From Bradyrhizobium sp. B124 (GTDB taxonomy: Bacteria; Pseudomonadota; Alphaproteobacteria; Rhizobiales; Xanthobacteraceae), in NCBI RefSeq assembly GCF_038967635.1, contig NZ_CP152413.1, forward strand, positions 5,460,001 to 5,524,000: 64,000 nt of DNA, in the 5' to 3' direction. A program made the position numbers and the translations under genes. The notes under the pieces are model-generated. The model was not told the origin of the DNA, did no database searches, and saw only the letters and a list, made by a program, of their open reading frames with translations. Below are positions 35,346 through 43,874 of this stretch, one piece after another. How positions within the stretch are numbered: the first letter of the stretch is position 1; every line of letters begins with the position of its first letter.

Positions 35346-35855
35346 ATGAGCACAACGCTAATCGAGGTCCGGCCGGCCAAAGCTGCAGACGCAGCCTCGG
35401 TGGCGTCTACCCATGACGAAGCCTGGCGCTCGGCGTATCAGGGAATCATCCCCGGCGCCGAACTTGAAAAGCTGATCAATCGCCGTGGCCCGCAGTGGTG
35501 GGACAGCGCCATCCGCAAGGGCAGCCGCGTCAGCGTGCTGGTGTTCGGCGACCGGATCGCGGGCTACGCCAATTACGGCCGCAACCGCGCCCGCAGCCTG
35601 CATTTCGAAGGCGAGATCTACGAGCTTTACCTGCGGCCGGAATTCCAGGGTCTCGGCTTCGGCCGGCGCCTGTTCGCCGCCGCCCGCCGCGACCTCCTGC
35701 AGAGCGGCCTGAAGACCATGGTGATCTGGGCGCTCTCCGACAACGAGCCGGCGACCGAGTTTTACCGGGCGCTGGGCGGCCGCATGGTGGCGCGCTCCTC
35801 GGAGCGGTTCGGGCCGAAGTCGCTCGACAAGGTCGCTTTCGCCTGGTCCAACTGA
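35346..35855 (+). CDS. GNAT family N-acetyltransferase
   Basis: A 169-residue acetyl-CoA-dependent acyltransferase. The N-terminal motif is IEVRPAKAADAASVASTHDEAWRSAYQGIIPG. The acetyl-CoA loop is YELYLRPEFQGLGFGRRLFAAARRDLL (QGLGFG = Q/RxxGxG/A). WALSDNEPATEFYRALGGRMVARSSE is the C-terminal block. The acceptor substrate is unknown. The start at 35346 is preferred to an earlier in-frame ATG because the GNAT domain begins immediately. Confidence 0.9.
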   Translation: MSTTLIEVRPAKAADAASVASTHDEAWRSAYQGIIPGAELEKLINRRGPQWWDSAIRKGSRVSVLVFGDRIAGYANYGRNRARSLHFEGEIYELYLRPEFQGLGFGRRLFAAARRDLLQSGLKTMVIWALSDNEPATEFYRALGGRMVARSSERFGPKSLDKVAFAWSN

Positions 35856-36020
35856 AAATCCTGCTTCTCTCGCAGCTGCAGCAAGGCTAAACAGCCTGAG
35901 CGTTTGCGCGTGACGGTCAGCCCGGCTCCCAAGGCCAGGCTTGAAGCTGTTTCGCGGCCTGGCGGCGCCAAGCAAAAAATCACATCCTTCTCAACTTCCA
36001 AAGGCCACGCGGAGCAATCC

Positions 36021-36551
36021 ATGCGTATCGACGCCATATCGATCGGAAAAAATCCGCCCCACGACGTCAACGTCATCATCGAGGTTGCCGTCGGCGGCGA
36101 GCCCATCAAGTACGAAATGGACAAGGAGGCCGGCACACTGGTGGTGGACCGCTTCCTCTACACGCCGATGCGCTATCCCGGCAATTACGGCTTCATCCCG
36201 CACACGCTGTCGGGCGACGGCGATCCCTGCGACGTGCTGATCGTCAACACCCGCGCGATCGTGCCGGGTGCCGTGATGAGCGTCCGCGTGGTCGGCGTGC
36301 TGCTGATGGAGGACGAGGCCGGCGGTGACGAGAAGATCATCGCGGTGCCGTCGTCGAAGCTGACCCAGCGCTACGACAAGGTGCAGAACTACGACGATCT
36401 GCCCGACATCACGCTGCAGCAGATCCAGCACTTCTTCGAGCACTACAAGGATCTCGAGAAGGGCAAGTGGGTCAAGGTGCTGCGCTGGGGCGACGCCGAG
36501 GAAGCCCGCAAGCTGATCCTGGAAGGCATCGAGCGCGCGAAGAAGAAGTAG
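36021..36551 (+). CDS. ppa: Inorganic pyrophosphatase (family I)
   Basis: A 176-residue cytoplasmic enzyme that hydrolyses pyrophosphate to two phosphates and so drives biosynthetic reactions. The metal-binding signature is [10 protein letters not shown], preceded by [41 protein letters not shown] and [21 protein letters not shown] complete the family pattern. The start at 36021 ([22 protein letters not shown]) is the usual one; an earlier in-frame start would add 39 residues not found in the family. Confidence 0.95.
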   Translation: MRIDAISIGKNPPHDVNVIIEVAVGGEPIKYEMDKEAGTLVVDRFLYTPMRYPGNYGFIPHTLSGDGDPCDVLIVNTRAIVPGAVMSVRVVGVLLMEDEAGGDEKIIAVPSSKLTQRYDKVQNYDDLPDITLQQIQHFFEHYKDLEKGKWVKVLRWGDAEEARKLILEGIERAKKK

Positions 36552-36566
36552 GCACGCTGCCTAGAC

Positions 36567-36730
36567 TCCCTCGCCCCGCTCTTGCGGGGTCGAGACGAGC
36601 GAAGCTCGCTCTTAAAGGGCTGGGGTGAGGGGCCGCCTCCGCGAGTTGCGAACGTCGGGAGACCTGTACCCCCTCACCCGGATTGCATCTGGCGATGCGA
36701 TCCGACCTCTCCCCGCAAGCGGGGCGAGGT
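36567..36730. repeat. Intergenic repeat (CTCACC...CTCTCCCCGC family)
   Basis: CCCTCGCCCCGCTCTTGCGGGG, GGGGTGAGGGGCCGCC and CCCCTCACCCGGATTGC...CTCTCCCCGCAAGCGGGGCGAGG form an imperfect inverted repeat filling the gap between ppa and folD. Related to 25005-25150 and 62399-62602. Confidence 0.82.
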
Positions 36731-36736
36731 AAGAAC

Positions 36737-37621
36737 TCACACCGCAGGCGCCGGCAGGCCGGCAATCGCGCAGGCGGCGCGCAGCGTGTTGACCAGGAGG
36801 CACGCCACCGTCATCTGGCCGACGCCGCCAGGCACCGGCGTGATCGCGCCGGCGACGCCGAGCGCTTCCTGGAATGCGACGTCGCCGACCAGCTTCGGCT
36901 TGCCGCCGGGGACCGGAATGCGGTTGATGCCGACATCGATCACGGTCGCGCCCGGCTTCAGCCAGTCGCCACGCACCATCTCCGGACGGCCTACCGCCGC
37001 ATAGACCAGATCGGCCTGGGCGCAGAGCTTTGGCAGATCGCGCGAGCGCGAATGCGCGATCGTCACCGTCGCGTTCTCGTTCAGCAGCAATTGCACCAGC
37101 GGACGGCCGACCAGATTGGAGCGGCCGATCACGATCGCGTTCATGCCCTCGAGCGAGGGGTGCACGCTCTTGGTCAGGATGATGCAGCCGAGCGGCGTGC
37201 AGGGGGACAGCGCGGCAAGGCCGCCGGCGAGCCGGCCGGCATTGTTCGGGTGCAGGCCATCGACGTCCTTGGCCGGGTCGATCGCGTTGATGATGGTCTC
37301 GGTGTGCAGCGATTTCGGTAGCGGCAGCTGCACCAGGATGCCGTGCACCTTCGGATCGCGGTTGAGCTGTGCGATCAGCGCCAAGAGATCGGGCTGCGAC
37401 ACATCCTCCGGCAGCTTGTGCTCGAACGAGGCCATCCCTGCGGCCTGGGTCTGGGTGTGCTTGCTGCGGACATAGACCTCGCTCGCCGGATCATGGCCGA
37501 CCAGCACGACGGCGAGCCCCGGCGTGAGCGCATGGTCGCGCTTGACGCGGGCGACCTCGTCGGCGACGCGGGCGCGAAGCTCGGCGGCGATGGCTTTTCC
37601 GTCGATGATGCGGGCAGTCAT
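36737..37621 (-). CDS. folD: Methylenetetrahydrofolate dehydrogenase/cyclohydrolase FolD
   Basis: A 294-residue bifunctional enzyme converting 5,10-methylene-THF to 10-formyl-THF for purine and formyl-Met synthesis. The catalytic region is [26 protein letters not shown], with the Tyr and Lys in place. [38 protein letters not shown] and PCTPLGCI are further conserved blocks. The NADP fold is [19 protein letters not shown]...VTIAHSRS, and the C-terminal motif is [20 protein letters not shown]. It begins one base after the DUF167 stop, so the two are cotranscribed. Confidence 0.96.
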   Translation of the reverse strand: MTARIIDGKAIAAELRARVADEVARVKRDHALTPGLAVVLVGHDPASEVYVRSKHTQTQAAGMASFEHKLPEDVSQPDLLALIAQLNRDPKVHGILVQLPLPKSLHTETIINAIDPAKDVDGLHPNNAGRLAGGLAALSPCTPLGCIILTKSVHPSLEGMNAIVIGRSNLVGRPLVQLLLNENATVTIAHSRSRDLPKLCAQADLVYAAVGRPEMVRGDWLKPGATVIDVGINRIPVPGGKPKLVGDVAFQEALGVAGAITPVPGGVGQMTVACLLVNTLRAACAIAGLPAPAV

Positions 37622-37622
37622 G

Positions 37623-37946
37623 TCAGTCCCTTGTTTCCTGCTGGGTCAGCTTCCTCAACATTTCGCCAAGCCCTTTCGGGTCGCCGTCCACCGCCACCTG
37701 CTTCAGCCGCGAGGTGGCGCCGGACAACAGCTTCACCCTGGCCTTGGGCACGCCGAGCGCCTTGGCCAGCAGCTCGGTCACCGCACGGTTGGCCTCGCCG
37801 CCTTCCGCAATGGCGCGGACCCGCACCTTCACCACCGAGCGGCCATTGGCCAGCGTTTCGATCCCGTCGATGTCGTCGCGGCCGCCACGCGGCGTCACGC
37901 GCAAGGCGATACTGATGCCCCCGGTGGAATAGCGCCAAGGATCCAT
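37623..37946 (-). CDS. DUF167 (YggU) family protein
   Basis: A 107-residue protein of the YggU/DUF167 family: [72 protein letters not shown]. The GGEANRA and SGxxSRxK blocks are the family signature. The molecular role is unknown. It sits between yggT-like and folD genes on the same strand; yggT-yggU adjacency is common in proteobacteria. Confidence 0.9.
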   Translation of the reverse strand: MDPWRYSTGGISIALRVTPRGGRDDIDGIETLANGRSVVKVRVRAIAEGGEANRAVTELLAKALGVPKARVKLLSGATSRLKQVAVDGDPKGLGEMLRKLTQQETRD

Positions 37947-37982
37947 CGCCAGGGCTCCATCAGCAAGCGTCGATCGCGAGGA

Positions 37983-38273
37983 TCAGATCACGTTGGGATA
38001 GATGTAATAGGCGATCACCCGCTGGATGAACATGATGATGAGGATCACGATGATCGGCGAGATATCGAGACCGCCCAGATTCGGCATCACGTTGCGAATC
38101 GGCCGCAGCACCGGCTCGGTGATCCGGTACAAGAACTCGGCCACCGCGGAGACGAACTGGTTGCGCGTGTTGACCACATTGAAGGCGATCAGCCAGGACA
38201 GGATGGCGGAGGCGATCAAGAGCCAGACATAGAGGTCGAGGACGATGATGACGATGTCGAGAACAGCGCGCAT
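37983..38273 (-). CDS. YggT family membrane protein
   Basis: A 96-residue protein with two hydrophobic segments (VLDIVIIVLDLYVWLLIASAILSWLI and ISPIIVILIIMFIQRVIAYYIYP) around the conserved loop EFLYRITEPVLRPIRNVMPNLGGLDISPI. That loop is the YggT signature. Homologues are linked to cell-division or osmotic functions in some bacteria, not established here. First gene of the probable yggT-yggU-folD operon. The start at 38273 (MRAVLDIV) gives the family length. Confidence 0.9.
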   Translation of the reverse strand: MRAVLDIVIIVLDLYVWLLIASAILSWLIAFNVVNTRNQFVSAVAEFLYRITEPVLRPIRNVMPNLGGLDISPIIVILIIMFIQRVIAYYIYPNVI

Positions 38274-38350
38274 ATGATGGGGGCTCGCGGGTGGGACGAC
38301 CAGGTGAAGCGCAACGAGACCGGACTGAACCGCCAGCGCGCTTCTCGTTT

Positions 38351-38415
38351 GAGCAGGATCTTTTCGGAAAGCCGCCATTTTCGCTGGCGCGGCCCGCCGG
38401 GTCCGGATCATGCTC
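38351..38415. repeat. Short interspersed repeat (GAGCATGATC...GGATCATGCTC family)
   Basis: GAGCAGGATCTTTTCGGAAA at the left and GTCCGGATCATGCTC at the right. Variants lie at 42176-42224, 43743-43794 and 61203-61256. The 292-base gap between the yggT-like gene and tRNA-Ala otherwise holds only the tRNA promoter. Confidence 0.75.
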
Positions 38416-38490
38416 TAAATATCGGTTCATCCCCCCGCAAACAAGGGAAGTTCCCGGCGGGACGGGCCGAAAACCGTTGTTTCACCGTTC

Positions 38491-38518
38491 TTGACTTGAC
38501 CTTGGGCGGGACTGTAAA
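38491..38518 (+). promoter_or_regulatory. Probable promoter of tRNA-Ala
   Basis: TTGACT (38491-38496), 16 bases, TGTAAA (38513-38518). A start near 38525 would give a 40-base leader containing a GGCCGGG/CCCGGCC hairpin before the tRNA. Confidence 0.55.
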
Positions 38519-38565
38519 TGGCGCCCGACTGACGGCCGGGATACTCAGCAACACCCGGCCGCAAT

Positions 38566-38638
<73 letters not shown>

Positions 38639-38641
<3 letters not shown>

Positions 38642-38700
38642 CGCTTCGCCCTTCGGGCTACGCGTGGCGCAGCCGCGCAGACCCGAAGGGTGAAGCGTGG
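38639..38700. repeat. Inverted repeat abutting the tRNA-Ala 3' end
   Basis: CCACGCTTCGCCCTTCGGG and CCCGAAGGGTGAAGCGTGG are inverted arms about 24 bases apart. The left arm overlaps the tRNA CCA. In RNA this would form a long hairpin that could end the transcript or guide 3' processing; there is no T-run. Confidence 0.8.
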
Positions 38701-38753
38701 TGTCCGGCGAAGCCCAAAGGGCAAAGACGGACCTTATCGTCGCCAATCCCCTC

Positions 38754-39563
38754 TCACGTCCCCGTAAACCGCGGCGGGCGCTTCTCCACAAAACTCGCGA
38801 CGCCCTCCCTGAAATCATTGCCCTTGAGCGCGATCTGCATTTCGCGGTTGGCATCGATGGTGGCTTCGGCGAGCGTCTGGAACGGCACGTCGTAGACCTG
38901 GCGCTTGATCACCGCGATCGCGCTCGGCGAGACGAAATCGGCGAGATCGCGGGCATAGGCATAGGTTTCCTCGCGCAACTTCTCCGGTGCAGAGAGCCGG
39001 TTGACGAGGCCGATGCGCAGCGCCTCCGCGGCCGACACGCGCCGCGCCGACATCAACAGATCGAGCGCGTTGGCGTGGCCGACGATGCGCGGCAGCATCC
39101 AGCTGATGCCGTGCTCGGCGATCAGGCCGCGCCGCGCGAAGGCGGTGGTGAACACCGCGCTGTCGGCCGCGAAGCGCAGGTCGCAATACAGCGCATGGAC
39201 CAGGCCGATGCCGGCCGTGGCGCCGTTGAGCATCGCGATCACGGGTTTCTTGATGGCGGGGTAGTAGGCGTAGCGCGTCTGCCAGTCGGCGCGGCGGTTC
39301 ATGTCGAACGGGATGTTCTCGCCGCGCCGGACCTCGTTGGGGTCGATCCCCTTCAGCGCTTCCATGTCGGCGCCGGCGCAGAAGCCGCGGCCCGCGCCGG
39401 TCAGCACGATGACGCGAACATTGTCGTCATTGGCCGCCGCCTCCATCGCGTGGCGCACGTCGCGCTCCATGATCGCGGTCCACGCATTCATGCGGTCGGG
39501 GCGGTTCAGCGTGATGGTCGCGATCCTGTCGCTGACCTCATAGAGGATGTGTTCGTAGCTCAC
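38754..39563 (-). CDS. Enoyl-CoA hydratase/isomerase family protein
   Basis: A 269-residue crotonase-fold enzyme. RIATITLNRPDRMNAWTAIM opens the fold. The first oxyanion-hole strand is VRVIVLTGAGRGFCAGADMEAL, and the second region is PVIAMLNGATAGIGLVHALYCDLRFAADSAVFTTAFARRGLIAEHGISWMLPRIVG. The later catalytic Glu (AEHG) is present, while the first Glu position is not obvious. It may thus act as a hydratase or isomerase on an unknown acyl-CoA. C-terminal SPSAIAVIKRQVYD is usual. Confidence 0.88.
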   Translation of the reverse strand: MSYEHILYEVSDRIATITLNRPDRMNAWTAIMERDVRHAMEAAANDDNVRVIVLTGAGRGFCAGADMEALKGIDPNEVRRGENIPFDMNRRADWQTRYAYYPAIKKPVIAMLNGATAGIGLVHALYCDLRFAADSAVFTTAFARRGLIAEHGISWMLPRIVGHANALDLLMSARRVSAAEALRIGLVNRLSAPEKLREETYAYARDLADFVSPSAIAVIKRQVYDVPFQTLAEATIDANREMQIALKGNDFREGVASFVEKRPPRFTGT

Positions 39564-39702
39564 GACGATCTCCCTGTGCTGTGTTTGTCTTGTTGTTCTG
39601 AGTTCGCGCGACCATGCGGCGCCGCGCGCAGCCGTTGCGAGACTAGCACAGAAGCGAAAATGAAAAGCCGTGTTGTGTGACGCGCGAAATTCCGCGCGGC
39701 GG

Positions 39703-40506
39703 CTATTCCGCAGCCTGCAGCATGACCGGCCGCGGCACGCGCGTGATCCAGCCGTCGATGAAATGCTTCAGCCATGCGCGCTCGGCGGCATCGTGCACGG
39801 CGCGCTCGGCGAAGTGCAGATGACCCGGCTGCGCGCCCGGCGAATCCATCCGCGCGCAACCGCGCGTGGTCCAGCGATGCATCATCGCGTAGGTCACGTC
39901 GGGATGGAATTGCAGGCCGAAGGCGTTGCCGAGCTGGAACGCCTGCACCGGGAAATCATCGCCCGCTGCGAGCAGGTCCGCACCCGTGGGCAATTGAAAG
40001 CCCTCGCCATGCCAGTGATAGACCCGCGCCGGCCAGTCCTGGCACAACGCGCGGCCAGCCTCCGTCGGCCGGACCGGGTAATAACCGACCTCGACGCGGC
40101 CTTGCGGATGCGCCGCGACCTTGGCGCCGAGTTGCCGCGCCAGCATCTGCGCACCGAGGCAGATGCCGAGGAACGGGCGCTGCTCGCGCAGCGGCACTGA
40201 AATCCAGTCGATCTCGCGTCGCACATAGTCGTCGGGATCGTTGGCGCTCATCGGCCCGCCGAAGATCACCGCGCCGGCATGCGCCTCGAGCGTGTCGGGC
40301 AGCGCGTCACCGAAGCGCGGGCGACGGATGTCGAGCGGGTAGCCTAGGGCGCGCAGGGCGTTGCCGATCCGGCCGGGCGTCGATGTCTCCTGATGCAGGA
40401 CGACCAGCACCGGCCGCAGCGACGCCTGGTCTGCCGGCGTGACCGCGGCCTGCCTTCGGCTCGCGAAGGGCACCACGACACGGCTTTGGTCAGACCGGAA
40501 CGACAT
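39703..40506 (-). CDS. Class I glutamine amidotransferase family protein
   Basis: A 267-residue stand-alone GATase-type protein. The nucleophile elbow is FLGICLGAQMLARQLGAKV, with Cys in ICLGAQ. AVIFGGPMSANDPDDY is the oxyanion region. VYHWHGEGFQLP and FGLQFHPDVT give the His, but Asp replaces the usual Glu of HPE. Such proteins resemble GMP-synthase amidotransferase domains and may hydrolyse gamma-glutamyl compounds. The start at 40506 carries about 30 non-conserved residues, so a later start is possible. No synthase partner is adjacent. Confidence 0.83.
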   Translation of the reverse strand: MSFRSDQSRVVVPFASRRQAAVTPADQASLRPVLVVLHQETSTPGRIGNALRALGYPLDIRRPRFGDALPDTLEAHAGAVIFGGPMSANDPDDYVRREIDWISVPLREQRPFLGICLGAQMLARQLGAKVAAHPQGRVEVGYYPVRPTEAGRALCQDWPARVYHWHGEGFQLPTGADLLAAGDDFPVQAFQLGNAFGLQFHPDVTYAMMHRWTTRGCARMDSPGAQPGHLHFAERAVHDAAERAWLKHFIDGWITRVPRPVMLQAAE

Positions 40507-40650
40507 AGCCTCTGCTTAAAGTTTCGGCACGTAAGGCACGATCATAGCTAAGTGGTCGTTAACATCGTGTGAGTTTGCGCACACCCGTGCGAAGCAAATC
40601 GCGGGCCAGAAATAAGCTTAACGGCGATGAACGGGCTTTTTCGGGTGAGG

Positions 40651-41430
40651 CTAGCGCTTGCGCAGCTGAAATCCGCCGACCGCGGTCAGGATGAAGGAGC
40701 GCGGAAACAGCCGGAGCAGGAACGGCACCATCTTGATGAAGGCGCCGGGCAGCACGGCGCGCTTGTTGGCCATCAGGCCGCGATAGGCCTGGCGGGCGAC
40801 CTCCGCCGGCGGGACGTTGAGGATGGCGGAATCGAATCCGGGGGCGAAGCCGGCGCGGTCCTGGAATTCGGACGGCACGGGACCCGGGCAAACCACGGTG
40901 ACGCGCACGCCCTTCGGCGCCAGCTCACAGCGCAACGCCTCGGAAAACGACAGCACATAGGCCTTGCTGGCGTAGTACACGGCCATGCCGGGGCCCGGCA
41001 GGAATCCGGCGATCGAGCCGAGATTGAGGATGCCGCCGCGGTTGCGGATCAGCTGATCGGCAAAGCGCAGCGTCAGGTCGGTCAGCGCGCGGATATTGAC
41101 GTTGATAATGTCGAGCTGTTCGGCACGGTCGCGCTCCACGGCGAGGCCGAACAGGCCGAAGCCGGCATTATTGACGAGATATTCGACCTCGACGCCGGCC
41201 TCGGTCAGGGCCTGCGCGATCCTGTCGCCGGCATCGGTCTGCTGGAGATCGCAGGCAATCACGATCGGCGCCGCGCCGCCCTTGGCCCCGAGCTCGTCGG
41301 CAAGCGTCTTCAGGCGATCGGCGCGCCGCGCCACCAGCGCCACGCGGTGACCATTCGATGCAAACACGCGCGCCAGTTCGGTGCCTATGCCCGCCGATGC
41401 CCCGGTTATCAGCGTCACACGCTCAGTCAC
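40651..41430 (-). CDS. SDR family oxidoreductase
   Basis: A 259-residue classical short-chain dehydrogenase. It shows LITGASAGIGTELARVFASNG (cofactor loop), VACDLQQTDAG, YLVNNAGFGLFG (NNAG), the catalytic Ser in ILNLGSIAGFLPGPG, and YYASKAYVLSFSEALRCELAPKG (YxxxK). The basic pair after strand 2 (VARRADRLKTLADEL) suggests NADP. The substrate is unknown; it resembles DltE/YqjQ-like SDRs of lipid metabolism. Monocistronic by spacing. Confidence 0.9.
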   Translation of the reverse strand: MTERVTLITGASAGIGTELARVFASNGHRVALVARRADRLKTLADELGAKGGAAPIVIACDLQQTDAGDRIAQALTEAGVEVEYLVNNAGFGLFGLAVERDRAEQLDIINVNIRALTDLTLRFADQLIRNRGGILNLGSIAGFLPGPGMAVYYASKAYVLSFSEALRCELAPKGVRVTVVCPGPVPSEFQDRAGFAPGFDSAILNVPPAEVARQAYRGLMANKRAVLPGAFIKMVPFLLRLFPRSFILTAVGGFQLRKR

Positions 41431-41657
41431 GTTTCAAACTCTTACTGCAAATTCTAGTGAGGTCCCCAACGGGGCGACGAGAGCATAGGGATGCGGTGTG
41501 ACGCAAGCCGCGTATGGGCTTGTGGATAGCGGCGGGGCCGCTGGTTTCGTGATGAAACGACCGATTTTCAGTCGGATCGCCCACAATCGCGGCGGACATT
41601 AAAATTTCGTCATCCGCGACGCCGGCAGGGGGGCGTCCGCCTGCGCAGGCAGCCGTG

Positions 41658-42161
41658 TCAGATTGCCGCGTCTGCCGTGCCCCAGGGGCCCTTTGGCAGC
41701 TCCGCCTGCTTCTCGGCGACCCGGTGCTTGAGATCGATGCGGTCGCGCGAGGAAATGCCGAGCAGATCGGCAGCACGCCAGACCACATTGTCCTCGAACT
41801 CGCTGACCTGGCCGTCGGCATAGACGAGCTCCCACATCATCTCGACGATGCGCAGCCGTCCCTCCTCATTCACCGAGCGCATGATCACACTGGTAAAGTG
41901 ATAGAGATCCACGGCCTCGCCCTCCACGCGCATGGCGGAGGCGATCAACTTGTCGGCGGTGCCGGGATCGAGCTGGAAACGGCTCTCGATCAGGCTGTGC
42001 AGCTTGCGCGTTTCGGCCGGCGTCGGCTCACCATCCAGTGAGACGACATGCACCAATAGCGCGGTCGCCGCCAGGCGGTAGTCGCCGTCATCGAAGGCGC
42101 GGTCAGCCTGGGCATCGGGGGAGACGATATCGGCAATGAATTGGCGGAGTCCGTCGAGCAT
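41658..42161 (-). CDS. TerB-like domain protein
   Basis: A 167-residue all-helical protein of the TerB family: RLAATALLVHVVSLDGEPTPAETRKLHSLIESRF and VEMMWELVYADGQVSEFEDNVVWRAADLLGIS. The paired DG(E/Q)xxxxE motifs are acidic sites that may bind metal. TerB proteins are named for tellurite resistance but mostly have unknown roles. No other ter genes are nearby. Confidence 0.88.
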   Translation of the reverse strand: MLDGLRQFIADIVSPDAQADRAFDDGDYRLAATALLVHVVSLDGEPTPAETRKLHSLIESRFQLDPGTADKLIASAMRVEGEAVDLYHFTSVIMRSVNEEGRLRIVEMMWELVYADGQVSEFEDNVVWRAADLLGISSRDRIDLKHRVAEKQAELPKGPWGTADAAI

Positions 42162-42175
42162 CGCTCTCTCTGTGG

Positions 42176-42224
42176 GATGAAGCTGTCCGGAAAACCGCTA
42201 CGCACCTTTCCGGATCATGCGCTG
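42176..42224. repeat. Short interspersed repeat (GGATCATGC family)
   Basis: GATGAAGCTGTCCGGAAAACCG and CTTTCCGGATCATGCTGT, a variant of the element at 38351-38415, placed just upstream of the TerB gene. Confidence 0.65.
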
Positions 42225-42321
42225 TTGAAATCTATATGGCGTGGAAACAGAACCGACGCAATCCGCGCGGGTTCCCGCGGCGGGATTACGTTTCAGCAAG
42301 CATTACGTGTCGGCAATGTGA

Positions 42322-43731
42322 CTACGGTATCTCGTACACCACGAGCTTGTCGGCAATGCCGCGCAGCGCCGCTTCCTTCTGGATCGGCTTGATCGCCGCG
42401 CGATCGAGGATGCCCGCGACCTCCGCCGCTTCCATCACCGGCTGGGTCAAATGGATTTCCTGCGACGTCGACAGGCTCTGCACCCGTGCGGCGATATTCA
42501 CGGTCTGCCCGAAATAATCCTGCCGTTCGTTCAGCGTCACGGCGAGGCACGGCCCCTCATGGATGCCGATCTTGACGATCAGATCTTCCTTGCCGCGCTC
42601 GGTGTTGAGCTGCTTCATCGCGGCCCGCATGCGCAGGCCCGCCGACAATGCGTGCTCGGGCCGGATGAAGGTCGCCATCACGGCATCGCCGATCGTCTTC
42701 ACGACTGCGCCGTGTTCGGAGGCGATGATCTCGAGCAGCGCGTGGAAATGCGCGCGCACCAGATCGAATGCGGCGAGATCGCCGACCCGCTCATAGAGCG
42801 CGGTCGAACCCTTCAGATCGGTGAACAGGAAGGTCAGCGCGGTGATCTTCAACCGCTGGTCGACGGTGAGGTTGTCGGCCTTGAACACGTCGCGGAAGGT
42901 CTGGTTCGACAGCATCCGCTTCGCAGTGAGGATCGGCTTGCGCTTGCCGAGCAATTTGTGCAGCGGATCGCCCGCGATCCAAACCGAAGGCAGCACGCGG
43001 ACGTCGGCGTGATTCTCCAGCGAGAGCCGCAGTGGCCCCGGCCGCATCGTCGAGGTGCCGGTCGGCGCATGAGACTTGTTGAACGCGATCGAGAATTGCT
43101 GGCGCTCGGTGGTCGGCTCGCCCTCGACAGCAAAGAAGTGCGCCGAATGCGTCACCGGCTCGAACACGATGACGAACTGATTGGGCAGATTGAGCGACAG
43201 GATCGCCTTTTCGCCGGGCGGCAGCTCGAGCCCCTCCAGCGTCACCTCGTTGATCAGGGTCGACACCGCGCTCTCATCGAACTCGATCCCGGAGCTCCAG
43301 AATATCTGCCGGAAATATTCCCAGATCGGCAGCGTGTTGGGCTCGTGCGCGGCGATGTGACGGACCCGTGGGCTGACCGTGAAGGCAACCTCGACCAGCT
43401 CGTCGACGGAGGCCTCGTAGCCGGCTGCGCACAGCGCGCAATTGTAGTCGTCATGGCGCAGCGACTTCAGCGTGGTGTGGGCGTCGAGCACGCCGCCACA
43501 CCCCGGACACAGCACGTTCCAGCTCATGTCGAACAGCCCGAGCCGCGAAGCATGCAGGAAGCCGGAGATCACCTTCTCCTGGTCGAGCCCGGTGCGGCTG
43601 GAGAAATCCAGAACGTTGATACGATTGAGCTCGCGGTCATGGCCGTCCGCGATCAGCTGCTGCATGGCATCGACGACGGCCGGATCGGTCGTCTGCCTGA
43701 GGACTGCGAAGTGGGCTTGCGTATCGCTCAT
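42322..43731 (-). CDS. Class III adenylate/guanylate cyclase with N-terminal DUF5939-type region
   Basis: A 469-residue cytoplasmic protein. The N-terminal 280 residues include a zinc-ribbon-like pair (LCPGCGGVLD and NCALCAAGYE) and a long ligand-type domain. The C-terminal cyclase domain has both metal Asps (FLFTDLKGSTALYERVGD and TIGDAVMATF), the base-selecting Lys (VVKTIGDA), and the transition-state Asn/Arg (TVNIAARVQSL). All catalytic positions appear intact, so cAMP synthesis is likely. The input sensed by the N-terminal part is unknown. A Crp/Fnr-type output is present in the window but not linked. Confidence 0.9.
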   Translation of the reverse strand: MSDTQAHFAVLRQTTDPAVVDAMQQLIADGHDRELNRINVLDFSSRTGLDQEKVISGFLHASRLGLFDMSWNVLCPGCGGVLDAHTTLKSLRHDDYNCALCAAGYEASVDELVEVAFTVSPRVRHIAAHEPNTLPIWEYFRQIFWSSGIEFDESAVSTLINEVTLEGLELPPGEKAILSLNLPNQFVIVFEPVTHSAHFFAVEGEPTTERQQFSIAFNKSHAPTGTSTMRPGPLRLSLENHADVRVLPSVWIAGDPLHKLLGKRKPILTAKRMLSNQTFRDVFKADNLTVDQRLKITALTFLFTDLKGSTALYERVGDLAAFDLVRAHFHALLEIIASEHGAVVKTIGDAVMATFIRPEHALSAGLRMRAAMKQLNTERGKEDLIVKIGIHEGPCLAVTLNERQDYFGQTVNIAARVQSLSTSQEIHLTQPVMEAAEVAGILDRAAIKPIQKEAALRGIADKLVVYEIP

Positions 43732-43742
43732 GGTGAGCCCCT

Positions 43743-43794
43743 AGAGCACGATCCGGAAAAGTGTGTAGCGGTCTTCCGCAAAGATCATGCTCAA
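43743..43794. repeat. Short interspersed repeat (GAGCACGATC...GATCATGCTC)
   Basis: GAGCACGATCCGGAAAAGTG and, at the right, AAAGATCATGCTC; an inverted element of the same family as 38351-38415, located between the cyclase and P450 genes. Confidence 0.72.
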
Positions 43795-43874
43795 AACAAA
43801 GAGATAGAGCGGGATGACGATTCGACGAAGAGTCAACCCGCTGTAGATGAGCATTGGGACACCGCCGCGCAAGG

